Origin: Saprospiraceae bacterium
Lineage (GTDB): Bacteria > Bacteroidota > Bacteroidia > Chitinophagales > Saprospiraceae
Assembly (NCBI GenBank): GCA_029212405.1
Contig: JARGNR010000004.1
Location: 65,396-129,395 of the forward strand
DNA length: 64,000 bases
Direction: 5' to 3'
The notes under the pieces are model-generated. The model saw only the letters and a list, made by a program, of their open reading frames with translations, ran no database searches and was not told where the DNA came from. Numbering within the stretch: position 1 is the stretch's first letter; each line of letters opens with the position of its first letter. This document shows positions 47,309 to 56,744 of this stretch, one piece after another. The position numbers and the translations under genes are program-made.

Positions 47309-48658
47309 ATGGCAACGCCGAAGACTGTTTCATTTCATACATTAGGGTGTAAGCTCAATTTTTCAGAGACTTCCAGTATTCGCAGACAATTTGAAAGTAG
47401 TGGATATACGGCAGTTGACTTTGAAGAAGGAGCAGATATTTATATAATCAATACTTGTTCGGTTACAGATTTTGCAGATAAAAAATGTAGGTATGAGGTT
47501 CGCAGAGCATTGAAATATTCACCAGACGCAAAAGTGGTGGTCATCGGATGTTATGCTCAACTCAAGCCAGAAGAAATTTCAAATATAGAAGGTGTAGATT
47601 TAGTCTTAGGAGCGGCAGAGAAGTTTAATATTTTGAAATATATTGACGAAATATCTGCGATGTCAGGAAAAGGCATGGTGATGGCTGGTGAAGTTACTGA
47701 TGCCAATACGTTTATCGATTCATTTTCTTTTGGGGATAGAACAAGATCGTTTTTGAAAGTTCAAGACGGTTGTGATTATAAATGTACATTTTGTACCATT
47801 CCTCAAGCCAGAGGAAAATCTAGGAGTGATACGATTGAAAATGTAATTCATAATGCACAGAAAATTGCTGAATTAGGGGTAAAGGAAATTGTTTTAACGG
47901 GAGTCAATATAGGCGACTTTGGAAATGGAACAGCTGTAATTGAAGGTGCTAGACCTAAAAAGGAAGCAATGTTTATTGATCTTATAAAGGCCTTGGATGA
48001 GGTAGAAGGGATTGAGAGGTACAGGATTTCAAGCATTGAGCCCAATTTATGTACAGATGAAATTATCAATTTTGTTGCCGAATCGAACCGTTTTGTTCCT
48101 CATTTTCATATGCCTTTACAGTCAGGTTCTGATAAAATATTGAGATTGATGAGCAGACGGTACAAACGAGAGTTGTACAAGAGTAGAGTGGAACAAATAA
48201 AAGCGGTGATGCCTCATTGTTGCATTGGTGTGGATGTCATTGTAGGTTTTCCCGGGGAGACAGAAGAAGACTTTATGGAGACCTATCAATTTTTGAATGA
48301 ATTGGATGTATCTTACTTTCATGTGTTCACATATTCTGAAAGAGCAAATACTCCAGCAAATTTTATGGAGGATTCAGTAGATATGGGAATTAGGAAACAA
48401 CGAAATAAAATGCTTAGAATTTTGTCTTCCAAAAAACGTCGAGCCTTTTATGAAAATTATAAAGGAACTACACGAAATGCGCTATTGGAGCAAAGTAAAG
48501 CAAAAGGAATTTTGAATGGCTTTACTGACAACTACATAAAAATATCAGTTCCTGAAGGTCAATACAAAGAAGGGCAATTGGTGGATGTAGAGTTACTTGA
48601 GGTAGAGGGAGATGTAATGACTTCTCGTGTCCTCAAACACAGATTAAAGTTGGTCTAG
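47309..48658 (+). CDS. mtaB: tRNA N6-threonylcarbamoyladenosine 37 methylthiotransferase MtaB
   Basis: HTLGCKLNFSET, NTCSVTDFADKKCR, radical-SAM DGCDYKCTFCTIPQARGKSRS, MPLQSGSDKILRLMSRRY, C-terminal TRAM-like region. Confidence 0.95.
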   Translation: MATPKTVSFHTLGCKLNFSETSSIRRQFESSGYTAVDFEEGADIYIINTCSVTDFADKKCRYEVRRALKYSPDAKVVVIGCYAQLKPEEISNIEGVDLVLGAAEKFNILKYIDEISAMSGKGMVMAGEVTDANTFIDSFSFGDRTRSFLKVQDGCDYKCTFCTIPQARGKSRSDTIENVIHNAQKIAELGVKEIVLTGVNIGDFGNGTAVIEGARPKKEAMFIDLIKALDEVEGIERYRISSIEPNLCTDEIINFVAESNRFVPHFHMPLQSGSDKILRLMSRRYKRELYKSRVEQIKAVMPHCCIGVDVIVGFPGETEEDFMETYQFLNELDVSYFHVFTYSERANTPANFMEDSVDMGIRKQRNKMLRILSSKKRRAFYENYKGTTRNALLEQSKAKGILNGFTDNYIKISVPEGQYKEGQLVDVELLEVEGDVMTSRVLKHRLKLV

Positions 48659-48660
48659 GG

Positions 48661-49083
48661 TTAAAGGGTTGCTGTATCAAATGGTAATAAGTCGGGACTA
48701 TGGTAGTGCTTTTTAGCTTTTTTAGAAGTAAATATATCATAGCTGTAATGTGCCTCAACCAATTGTTTGAAACCTGATATTAGTTGAGGAAATTCTACTA
48801 TGAAATCGGTAAAAACTTTTGATTTGGATTTACGTATGAAATGGTGGACAATATGGCAAGCTGCTATGGTCAATGTTTTATTGTACTTATCGTGAGCTCC
48901 CACATACTGAACATAATTTATTAGGAGGTTTTGAACGTTTTGTAAAGCAATGTCTATCCCATATTTATTAATCTGTATCCAGGCTAATCTTAGATGTGCC
49001 TCATGTGAAAAATCTGAAGGATTCAGATGGCAATGAATAATTTGAAGCTCAAATTCAGTATCGGCAAAATCTTGGTTTGGCAT
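48661..49083 (-). CDS. Conserved small protein of unknown function (His-rich helical family)
   Basis: FSHEAHLRLAWIQINKYG and KYNKTLTIAACHIV motifs resembling a widespread uncharacterised family with F(T/S)HxAHLxxAW and YHxTxT signatures. Confidence 0.6.
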   Translation of the reverse strand: MPNQDFADTEFELQIIHCHLNPSDFSHEAHLRLAWIQINKYGIDIALQNVQNLLINYVQYVGAHDKYNKTLTIAACHIVHHFIRKSKSKVFTDFIVEFPQLISGFKQLVEAHYSYDIFTSKKAKKHYHSPDLLPFDTATL

Positions 49084-49118
49084 TTATACTACAATAGTTT
49101 TATGAGTTACAATTGGGA

Positions 49119-49691
49119 TTAGAAGAAAAATCCAATTGAAAGTGTCCAAGAATTGAAGGTGGATTCTTTCTTCATATTATAGGCGTTGACCACACCCAAT
49201 TCATATTCAATATCAATCACTGCTGGTCCTATATCCGCACCCAAGCCAGTTACGAGACCTAACCATCCATCATTAAATTTGTATCCCGCAGGAGGATCTG
49301 GTTGGTCACTTTGGTTCAAAAGTACATCAAAACTTGCCAAAGCTTTAGTTCTTAATCGAAATAGTGGGGTGAATGAGAAAATTGAAAAATCAAGACCAGC
49401 TCGTCCATTTAATGTAGTTAAAGTTGCTTCGTGACCAGATAGTTGGAAGTCTTCTGTGGCTAATTTGGAAACAGAGGTGAATCTACCTCCTACAATAAAT
49501 GCCATTCCTCCTGACATGAGTCGACCATCCACTCCTATATGATAACCTGTATGACTGAAACCACTAGGATTTGCAATTTTATCTTTATTGATCATTGATG
49601 TAATCCCGGCATAGACTCGCATTCCTCCATCCTGTGACCATACCGTAGTACAAAAGGTTAGAGTGAAAACAAATAATATACTATATCTCAT
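49119..49691 (-). CDS. Outer membrane beta-barrel protein (PorT-like size)
   Basis: Signal peptide, alternating amphipathic strands, C-terminal aromatic SWTLSIGFFF. Confidence 0.65.
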   Translation of the reverse strand: MRYSILFVFTLTFCTTVWSQDGGMRVYAGITSMINKDKIANPSGFSHTGYHIGVDGRLMSGGMAFIVGGRFTSVSKLATEDFQLSGHEATLTTLNGRAGLDFSIFSFTPLFRLRTKALASFDVLLNQSDQPDPPAGYKFNDGWLGLVTGLGADIGPAVIDIEYELGVVNAYNMKKESTFNSWTLSIGFFF

Positions 49692-49799
49692 GCTTTTTAT
49701 TGGTTTTAAAGCTGTTCAGAAGTGTAAAGCGTATATCAATATATATCAAGAACCATGTCAAATGATTCTTAAAAGTGATAACTAGTTAACATTGGGTGA

Positions 49800-51191
49800 T
49801 TATAGTTGTTCCAAAAGCCATTTTTTTTCAGTTAATACCTCAGTATTTTCGATCTCATTCTTTAATAATGTTGTGGCAGCGGAATCTCTGGGCTTGATCT
49901 TTAACAGTTTTCTGGTCATCTTTATTATGTTTTTATAATTTGTTTTGTAGTGCCCGATTAATTTTTTTCTCAGGATATACATTTGCATGGCATCCAAATG
50001 AGAATCCAACAAATTCAGTTCTCTCGACTCATAATAGATTTTAATCTGTATTACTTTGGCAGCCAGATTGAATAAATGATCTTTAAAGTCCACATCTTGC
50101 AAGGAAATAAGAGCGGTATCGAAATCTCTTCTGTGATAGGCAATCAATGCTTGATTAAACTTGAGCGCACTATGTCGTTCATCTTTTTTCAACGCTGAAT
50201 AGTATTCATTATTAAATTTATCAGCACGATCGTATTCTCCAATCTTTACAGCTATGGCAACAATATTCCTGAATGTAAATCGAGATAAATAGCCATCTAC
50301 CAATAGATATTTATTTGTCAATGATTCTTCGTACAAATCTAGAGCGATGGTTCCATATTCCAGATGGCCTCGATTCAACCTTCGTATGCATTGATTGATG
50401 ACAAATCTGTAAATACTTTGCAATTCACTATCTGGAAAAAAGTGTTTGAGCTCATCTATATCCGCTTTAAATTTGTCGAAGTGCAGGGTGTCTTTGGTTG
50501 CATTGAGCATATGATATATGCTGTAATACAATCGTATAGAAGGATGTTTGAGGAGTTGGTTTTTTTCTACATATTTAATTACGTCAGGCAACAAACCGTA
50601 ATTGTATTCTTTTTCATAAACGGCTTGATGTGAAATCGCAAAACAGGACTGTCTTAGTTTTTTACTGATATAAATCAAATCCACATCATCCAACAAAACT
50701 TGGATGTTTAATTCCCTAGTTCTGCTGCTGCTGGAGATATGAGTATATTCTTTGAATCCTAGATCATATTTGAGTTCAAGATAGTCACTATTGCGATAAG
50801 GGTAGTTTTCTAACCTTTTAATAGCGGCAGAAAATTGACTATCAAATAGTTTATGTTCTTCACTTTGTTTAAATCTAGATATCAGTACTTGGTCTTGATA
50901 ATAGGAGTCTTCTTTTGATTGTAACATGACAAGGGTAGAGGAAATGATCTTAAATAACTCACTCATATATAAGCGCAATTGTGCATCGGAAATTGAATTT
51001 TTAAATATTTTTTCTCTTATTTCTGAACGACTTAATTCTACGCCTTTGTCACGATTCTTGACATATGCGGTAAAGAGCAATTGATGATGTTTCTTCCCAT
51101 CTAAAATAGGTGACATCATGCCATCTTTTATGATTTGACATTCTTTATTTGATAATTGATGGATTATAAGACCTAATTTACTTTTAGACAT
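49800..51191 (-). CDS. Large helical (TPR-like) protein of unknown function
   Basis: Probable start MSKSKLGLIIHQLS at 51191 (listed ORF to 51275 adds an unlikely hydrophobic extension); all-helical repeats; no recognisable catalytic motif. Confidence 0.6.
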   Translation of the reverse strand: MSKSKLGLIIHQLSNKECQIIKDGMMSPILDGKKHHQLLFTAYVKNRDKGVELSRSEIREKIFKNSISDAQLRLYMSELFKIISSTLVMLQSKEDSYYQDQVLISRFKQSEEHKLFDSQFSAAIKRLENYPYRNSDYLELKYDLGFKEYTHISSSSRTRELNIQVLLDDVDLIYISKKLRQSCFAISHQAVYEKEYNYGLLPDVIKYVEKNQLLKHPSIRLYYSIYHMLNATKDTLHFDKFKADIDELKHFFPDSELQSIYRFVINQCIRRLNRGHLEYGTIALDLYEESLTNKYLLVDGYLSRFTFRNIVAIAVKIGEYDRADKFNNEYYSALKKDERHSALKFNQALIAYHRRDFDTALISLQDVDFKDHLFNLAAKVIQIKIYYESRELNLLDSHLDAMQMYILRKKLIGHYKTNYKNIIKMTRKLLKIKPRDSAATTLLKNEIENTEVLTEKKWLLEQL

Positions 51192-51445
51192 TAAAAAATA
51201 TTTGTGCAATAAAAAGATGTAAAGTAATGAAATACATGTATTTATACTTAAAAATGATAAAGTAAAATACAACAAATTTAAAAATATGTATTTTTTTTAT
51301 TAGAAAAAGAGAAGCACTTTTACAATATATTAATACTTAATAGCAGAAATGCATGTTATTATATATTAAAACATAAACAACGCACAGTACCCAATTTCTT
51401 TTCTGTAGTTGTTTGAATGAATGCAAAAATGAAAACCAGGACACT

Positions 51446-53623
51446 ATGAAATCATTAATCCGAACCATACTATTTACACTTTTATTCTGTGTTTCTAGTG
51501 GGGTATCCCATGGTCAGGATTGTGTATCTGCATTTTTTGATTCATTTAAGGATGGTGATGATCTTGTAGTTCAATTGAAGGTTGATAATTTTGACAACAT
51601 TTTAGTTTCACAATTTGCTTTTACCTATTCCTACGAAAACTTGGTGTTAGAGAATATCACAGGAAATGGGGTGATTGATTTAAATGAGTCTCATGTATTT
51701 GCCGATATACCTGGTTATATATCTGTTTCATGGAGTAATGCAAGTGTTGGTCAGACCTTACCAAATGGCAGTGTTTTGTTAGAAATGAAGTTTAGTGAGT
51801 TTACTACTTCTGCATCCGATTTTGCAGTTGATCCTAATTTCGAGATTGAGTTTATTGATGCATTTTTTGATGAAGTGTGTTTTACATCCACTCCGCTAAC
51901 AATAAATGAGAATCGTACACAATTAATAGGAAAGCTGTTTCATGATTTAAATGGCAACTGCATAGAAGACCCTTCAGATCTGCCACTTTCGGGGTGGACA
52001 ATTTTTATTGATGGTGGTTTGGATAAGTTTTATAGAGTGACAGATGAGTTTGGTTTTTATAGAATTCCTGTAGAGATCGGAAGTTATACAATTGAGGTCC
52101 TTCCTAAAAATGAATTATGGACTACTTGTTCAGGTCCTGAATTGGTCATTGTAGAGGGGAACGGAGAGGTTATTGAAAATTCTTTTGTGGTTGCACCTTC
52201 AAATTCTTCATCTGCATTGGAAGTAACCATAAGTTCATCTGAAATAAGACGTTGTTTTGATAATGTGTATTCTGTAAAATATAAGAATAACGGAACCGCA
52301 GTAGCGCAAGCCACAACGATTATTGTGAAGTTTGATGATAATTTGGATTATGTAAGTACAAATACGGGTAATTTTTCAGTCAATGGAAATACCATTTTAT
52401 TTAATATTGGAAATGTAAAGCCTGGGGATGGGGGAGATTTTTTGATTGTATTAAATGCGGATTGTGATAATCTTGTAGCAGGCCAAACATTATGTGTGGA
52501 TGCAGAGATTACATCTTCTGATATCGTCATACCTCCGATTGGATGGGGGGGAGCCATATTAACTACCAAAGCAACCTGTGAAGAAGACTCCGTTGCTTTT
52601 ACTATCCAGAATATTGGTGCTTCAGCGATGACTGTTCCACTTCAGTCTATCGTGATTGAGGAAGATGTTATGTTTGGAATTAATGAAGTGGATTTAGAGC
52701 CTCTAGAATTGATGAAATTTAAGCATGCTGCATCTGGTGGGGTGTATCGAGTGTTGATCGATCAAGAAGATGGTTATCCATTAGGACAATTTTCTACGGA
52801 CTTTGTAGAGTTTTGCAATGGTGGGGATACAGATACATACCAATATGTAGCCATGTTTCAGAATGAAGATGAGAGTCCATATTTTGATATTGAATGTCAG
52901 GAGGTCCAAGATGAATTATTAGAGAATAGTTTGTCGGCATTTCCAATTGGATATAGAGCAGAACATTTGATCAATCAAAATGAAGACATAGAGTATACCG
53001 TGTATTTCCAGAATACAAGTGAAGATACCATTTTCAACTTATACGTAGAAACCGAAATCGATGCATCATTGAATGTGGAATCCTTAATAGCAGGTTCATC
53101 GAGTCATGGATATACGGTCTCAATAATAGACAAACAAAAGTTCAGAATTGATTTTAGAAACATACAACTTCCTCCTTCGGGCATTAATTCGTTTGCCTCT
53201 ACAGGATTTTTTAAATATAGAATTTCGCAAAATTTGGACGTTGCACTTGGTACTATAATAAATTCTACGGCTACGCTATTTTTTGATAATGGAACTACGG
53301 TAATAACCAATACAGTGGATCACCAAGTCGGAGAAGAATTCATAGAAATCGTATTAAATAATGAAGAAATAGTATTGGATAATGAATTGGTATTAGGTCC
53401 GAATCCGGCTATTTCAAGTATGCGGGTAGAACTTTCTGAGAAGTATAAAGATATTTCCTATATACTTTATGATTCAAATGGTCGAATAATGAGTGCAGCG
53501 AATTCACCAACAAATGTATTCTATATACAAAGGGAGTTTTTGAGAGGTGGAATCTATATACTTGAGATAAGGTCATCAACAAAAGTATTGGGAACAAAAA
53601 AAATAGTCTTTTTAGACAGATAA
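51446..53623 (+). CDS. Secreted T9SS type A sorting-domain protein with cohesin-like N-terminal domain
   Basis: Signal peptide MKSLIRTILFTLLFCVSSGVSHG from ATG at 51446; cohesin-like VVQLKVDNFDNILVSQFAFTYSYENLVLENI; SdrD-B-like LFHDLNGNCIEDPSDLPLSGWTIFI; C-terminal LGPNPAISSMRVEL..DSNGRIM..GGIYILEI. Confidence 0.82.
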   Translation: MKSLIRTILFTLLFCVSSGVSHGQDCVSAFFDSFKDGDDLVVQLKVDNFDNILVSQFAFTYSYENLVLENITGNGVIDLNESHVFADIPGYISVSWSNASVGQTLPNGSVLLEMKFSEFTTSASDFAVDPNFEIEFIDAFFDEVCFTSTPLTINENRTQLIGKLFHDLNGNCIEDPSDLPLSGWTIFIDGGLDKFYRVTDEFGFYRIPVEIGSYTIEVLPKNELWTTCSGPELVIVEGNGEVIENSFVVAPSNSSSALEVTISSSEIRRCFDNVYSVKYKNNGTAVAQATTIIVKFDDNLDYVSTNTGNFSVNGNTILFNIGNVKPGDGGDFLIVLNADCDNLVAGQTLCVDAEITSSDIVIPPIGWGGAILTTKATCEEDSVAFTIQNIGASAMTVPLQSIVIEEDVMFGINEVDLEPLELMKFKHAASGGVYRVLIDQEDGYPLGQFSTDFVEFCNGGDTDTYQYVAMFQNEDESPYFDIECQEVQDELLENSLSAFPIGYRAEHLINQNEDIEYTVYFQNTSEDTIFNLYVETEIDASLNVESLIAGSSSHGYTVSIIDKQKFRIDFRNIQLPPSGINSFASTGFFKYRISQNLDVALGTIINSTATLFFDNGTTVITNTVDHQVGEEFIEIVLNNEEIVLDNELVLGPNPAISSMRVELSEKYKDISYILYDSNGRIMSAANSPTNVFYIQREFLRGGIYILEIRSSTKVLGTKKIVFLDR

Positions 53624-53640
53624 GATATATAAGAATTGAT

Positions 53641-53822
53641 TATTGCAAGTGCTGATCAGGATTGGTAGAAGTTAGTTTTGTTTGTAGCAAATTATTATCC
53701 TAATGAAACAGTAAAGATTGTTTTGTTAAATCAAGAACTAACTGACATCGATTTACAGGGGACGTAAATTTGATCAGTAACTTTTTACTCATGCCGGCTA
53801 AAAGTAGTCGGCTTTTTTGTTT
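53641..53822 (+). ncRNA. Candidate structured intergenic RNA / 3' UTR element
   Basis: Nested complementary arms CTGATCA (53652-58)/TGATCAG (53771-77) enclosing AGTTAGTT (53670-77)/AACTAACT (53736-43); local hairpins ATTTAC-aggggac-GTAAAT and AGTAA-cttt-TTACT; ends in a terminator. Confidence 0.35.
53793..53818 (+). terminator. Rho-independent terminator
   Basis: GCCGGC-taaaagta-GTCGGC stem (one G-U pair) followed by TTTTTT. Confidence 0.8.
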
Positions 53823-53987
53823 TTATGCTATTGTACTTTCAAAACAGCGCTTTACCGTCATTAGGATTTTAATAATTCTTCTAGACTTAAAACAAAAATC
53901 GTGCAAAATCTGTGACAATCATTTTTTGATTTGAGAATCTGGTTGAATACATCTATTTTGTGATTTTACTAAACACGGCACAAATTT

Positions 53988-54854
53988 ATGAAAAGAAGGA
54001 TTGTTCCTGGAGAAGTTTCTACTTCAGATTTGCATCAATATTTATTGGGATCAGTAGCGCCAAGACCTATTGCATTCGTCAGTACAGTGGATGAAGAGGG
54101 CAGACATAATTTGGCCCCATACAGTTTTTTCAATGCGTTCAGCTCAAACCCACCAATTGTGGTTTTTAGTTCGAATCGAAGAGTAGCAGATAATACGACA
54201 AAAGATACATTGCATAATATTAAAGTCAATAAGGAGTGTGTTATTAGTGCAGTGAGTCATGGGATCATGCGTCAAATGGCATTAACTTCTGTAGAATTTG
54301 CTGCTGGAGAAAGTGAATTTGGCCATACTGGTTTGACGCCAGTTGCATCTGAGACAGTTTCTGTTCCTGGAGTTTCTGAATCTCCAGTTAATATGGAATG
54401 TAAAGTCAGAGATATTATCACATTGGGAGAGCATGGGGGCGCAGGACATCTGATTATTTGCGAAGTTCAAATCATGCATATAGACGAACATGTCATTGAT
54501 GACAACAGAATTAATCCAAATAAGATAGACTTGGTCGGAAGAATGGGTAGAAGTTATTATGTGAGAGCAAGCGGAGATGCAGTTGTTACCTTGTATCAAA
54601 GTGTTAAATCAAAACCTATTGGTTATGAGGTTCTTCCAGAAATTATAAAAAAGAGTAGAATTCTTACGGGCAATGATATTGGTGAATTAGCTGCATTGGA
54701 AGAGATGCCATCCACAACGTCTATTGAAGAGGCTGAATCAAAACTGGCAGCGTATGGAACGGATCTGGAAAGGCACTGTGCTAACCTAATAGAGCAGGGT
54801 AAGGCGAGTGATGCTTTAACTCTTCTGATTGCTTTTCAAAATAGATTGAAGTAG
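53988..54854 (+). CDS. Flavin reductase-like (FMN-binding split barrel) family protein
   Basis: LLGSVAPRPIAFVSTVDEEGRHNLAPYSFFNAFSSNPPIVVFSSNRR..KDTLHNIKVNKECVI, SPVNMECKV. Confidence 0.9.
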   Translation: MKRRIVPGEVSTSDLHQYLLGSVAPRPIAFVSTVDEEGRHNLAPYSFFNAFSSNPPIVVFSSNRRVADNTTKDTLHNIKVNKECVISAVSHGIMRQMALTSVEFAAGESEFGHTGLTPVASETVSVPGVSESPVNMECKVRDIITLGEHGGAGHLIICEVQIMHIDEHVIDDNRINPNKIDLVGRMGRSYYVRASGDAVVTLYQSVKSKPIGYEVLPEIIKKSRILTGNDIGELAALEEMPSTTSIEEAESKLAAYGTDLERHCANLIEQGKASDALTLLIAFQNRLK

Positions 54855-54855
54855 A

Positions 54856-55941
54856 TTGGAGTCAGAAAATGTAATATGGAAGAAACTTAAGAGGCGTAAA
54901 TCTTCAATGGGAGGACTATTGTTTATCGTGTTCACTACCTTATTATCCATTTTTGCTTATGTCCTCATCGGTGATCAAAGTCCAAATGCAAATGATCAAA
55001 AAGCAGAAATTGCCCTTAAAAGTCCAGGATTTTCATCGAATGGTATTTTACTTAATAATAATCGATATGTAGATCAGGTTAGTCTGCTGGATAAGATAAT
55101 ATTTGGTGCAGAAAAACCGTACGATTGGTATCCCATCCAGGAAGTAAAGAAAGTAGAAGAAGGGCTAGAAGTGACTACCCACTATGGGATTCAAAAAATA
55201 ATTCCTTTAAAAGACCTCTTTCATCCAGTTGAACAATTTGATTTAATAAAACATACAAAAGAAAGAATGTTTTGGTTGGGTACAGACCGATACGGAAGGT
55301 CGATTTCTAGTCGATTAATTTTGGGGATACGCATTTCACTTTTTGTAGGATTATTGGCAGTTATTATTTCATTAGGAGTAGGAGTATGCATTGGAGGTAT
55401 TGGTGGATATTTTGGTGGATGGGTAGATCGAGTTGTGATGTATTTAATCAATGTGATGTGGAGTATTCCTACATTATTGTTGGTATTTGCTATCGTTTTA
55501 GCTTTTGGAAGAGGCCTTGGGGTAATTTTCCTGGCCGTTGGACTTACGATGTGGGTCGATGTGGCTAGAATTGTAAGAGGTCAAGTCAAAAAAATTAAAG
55601 AAGAACAATTTGTACAGGCTGCGAAAAGTATAGGTGTCAAAGAGCTGAGGATTTTATTTCGTCACATATTACCAAACATTGTGGGCCCAATATTAGTCAT
55701 TGGCGCGGCTAATTTTGCTACCGCAATACTAATAGAAGCAGGATTGAGTTATTTAGGATTTGGGGTAAGACCACCCACTCCTTCCATAGGTAATATGCTC
55801 AATGAACATTATGGATATGCCATCACTGGGAAGCCTGCTTTGGCTTTAGTGCCCGCATTCACGATTATGTTGATGGTGTTATCATTTAACCTCCTTGGTT
55901 CGGGTTTGAGAGATGTATTTGACGTTAAGGATACGAATTGA
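54856..55941 (+). CDS. ABC transporter permease, DppC/OppC type, with long N-terminal extracytoplasmic insert
   Basis: LGTDRYGRSISSRLILGIRISLFVGLLAVIISLGVGVCIGGIGGYFGGWVDRVVM; EAA-like loop QAAKSIGVKELRILFRHILPNIVGPILV; EAGLSYLGFGVRPPTPSIGNML. TTG start, 1 nt after preceding stop. Confidence 0.92.
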   Translation: MESENVIWKKLKRRKSSMGGLLFIVFTTLLSIFAYVLIGDQSPNANDQKAEIALKSPGFSSNGILLNNNRYVDQVSLLDKIIFGAEKPYDWYPIQEVKKVEEGLEVTTHYGIQKIIPLKDLFHPVEQFDLIKHTKERMFWLGTDRYGRSISSRLILGIRISLFVGLLAVIISLGVGVCIGGIGGYFGGWVDRVVMYLINVMWSIPTLLLVFAIVLAFGRGLGVIFLAVGLTMWVDVARIVRGQVKKIKEEQFVQAAKSIGVKELRILFRHILPNIVGPILVIGAANFATAILIEAGLSYLGFGVRPPTPSIGNMLNEHYGYAITGKPALALVPAFTIMLMVLSFNLLGSGLRDVFDVKDTN

Positions 55942-55966
55942 GCAACGAATGCCCATAAAGTAAATC

Positions 55967-56515
55967 CTAATCTTCAGTGATTATTTCTCTATTGAATCCT
56001 ATTGGATTGAAAGCGTGTTTTGAGCTCGGTTCATCATCATCGTAATCTTCCCATTCCGTTATATCTTTTAAGAATGTTTCAACGTGACGTATAATAAAAG
56101 AATGAGTTAATTCTTCTGGTCTCAAAATTTCTAATGGTTTTGGTGGTTTAGGCTCGCCATATCCTTCTATATATGGAGAAACCGTCATTATCATTACTTT
56201 CCCATTAAAGAGTTGTTGATATATCAATGCACCATTACTTTTTATCATGGCTCTTTTGATATCCGTATTTTCCAAGTTTTCGCTAATTCCACTGGCTGAT
56301 CTGCCAAGATTTAGTACAATGGCCTCCAAGTTTTCAATATTATCTTGGATTTCAAGTTCCCCTTTAATTTCCGTTTGCTTCAAAATCTCTTTTAAAGTTT
56401 TAAGAATTAAAGGTTTCATCTTTTTTGGCCACTCCTTTCGATAGTTTTGAGTATTTGAAAGGATTTGTTTATAATCATTTGCTTTTGAGATTAATGTGCC
56501 TAGGTCGATAGCCAT
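55967..56515 (-). CDS. Conserved hypothetical protein
   Basis: 182-aa ORF, isolated, helical N-terminus then KVMIMTVSPYIEGYGEP; no family recognised. Confidence 0.6.
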   Translation of the reverse strand: MAIDLGTLISKANDYKQILSNTQNYRKEWPKKMKPLILKTLKEILKQTEIKGELEIQDNIENLEAIVLNLGRSASGISENLENTDIKRAMIKSNGALIYQQLFNGKVMIMTVSPYIEGYGEPKPPKPLEILRPEELTHSFIIRHVETFLKDITEWEDYDDDEPSSKHAFNPIGFNREIITED

Positions 56516-56744
56516 TATTGATATTTTTGTTCAAAAAGAAGGCTAATATAAAAAGATTGTTGAAGGTATTTCATCTTAATACTGTTGTATATTATTTCCT
56601 AAAGGGTAGATAGCAACAGAGTTGTTATAGGATTATAGTATAGTAATTAAGACAGAGATTGTAATAATTTAGTAAAAGCCCCATGAATCTTATTGAATAA
56701 TCTAAAATTCAAAGATATTTGCGGCTCATAAATGAAGATCTAGC

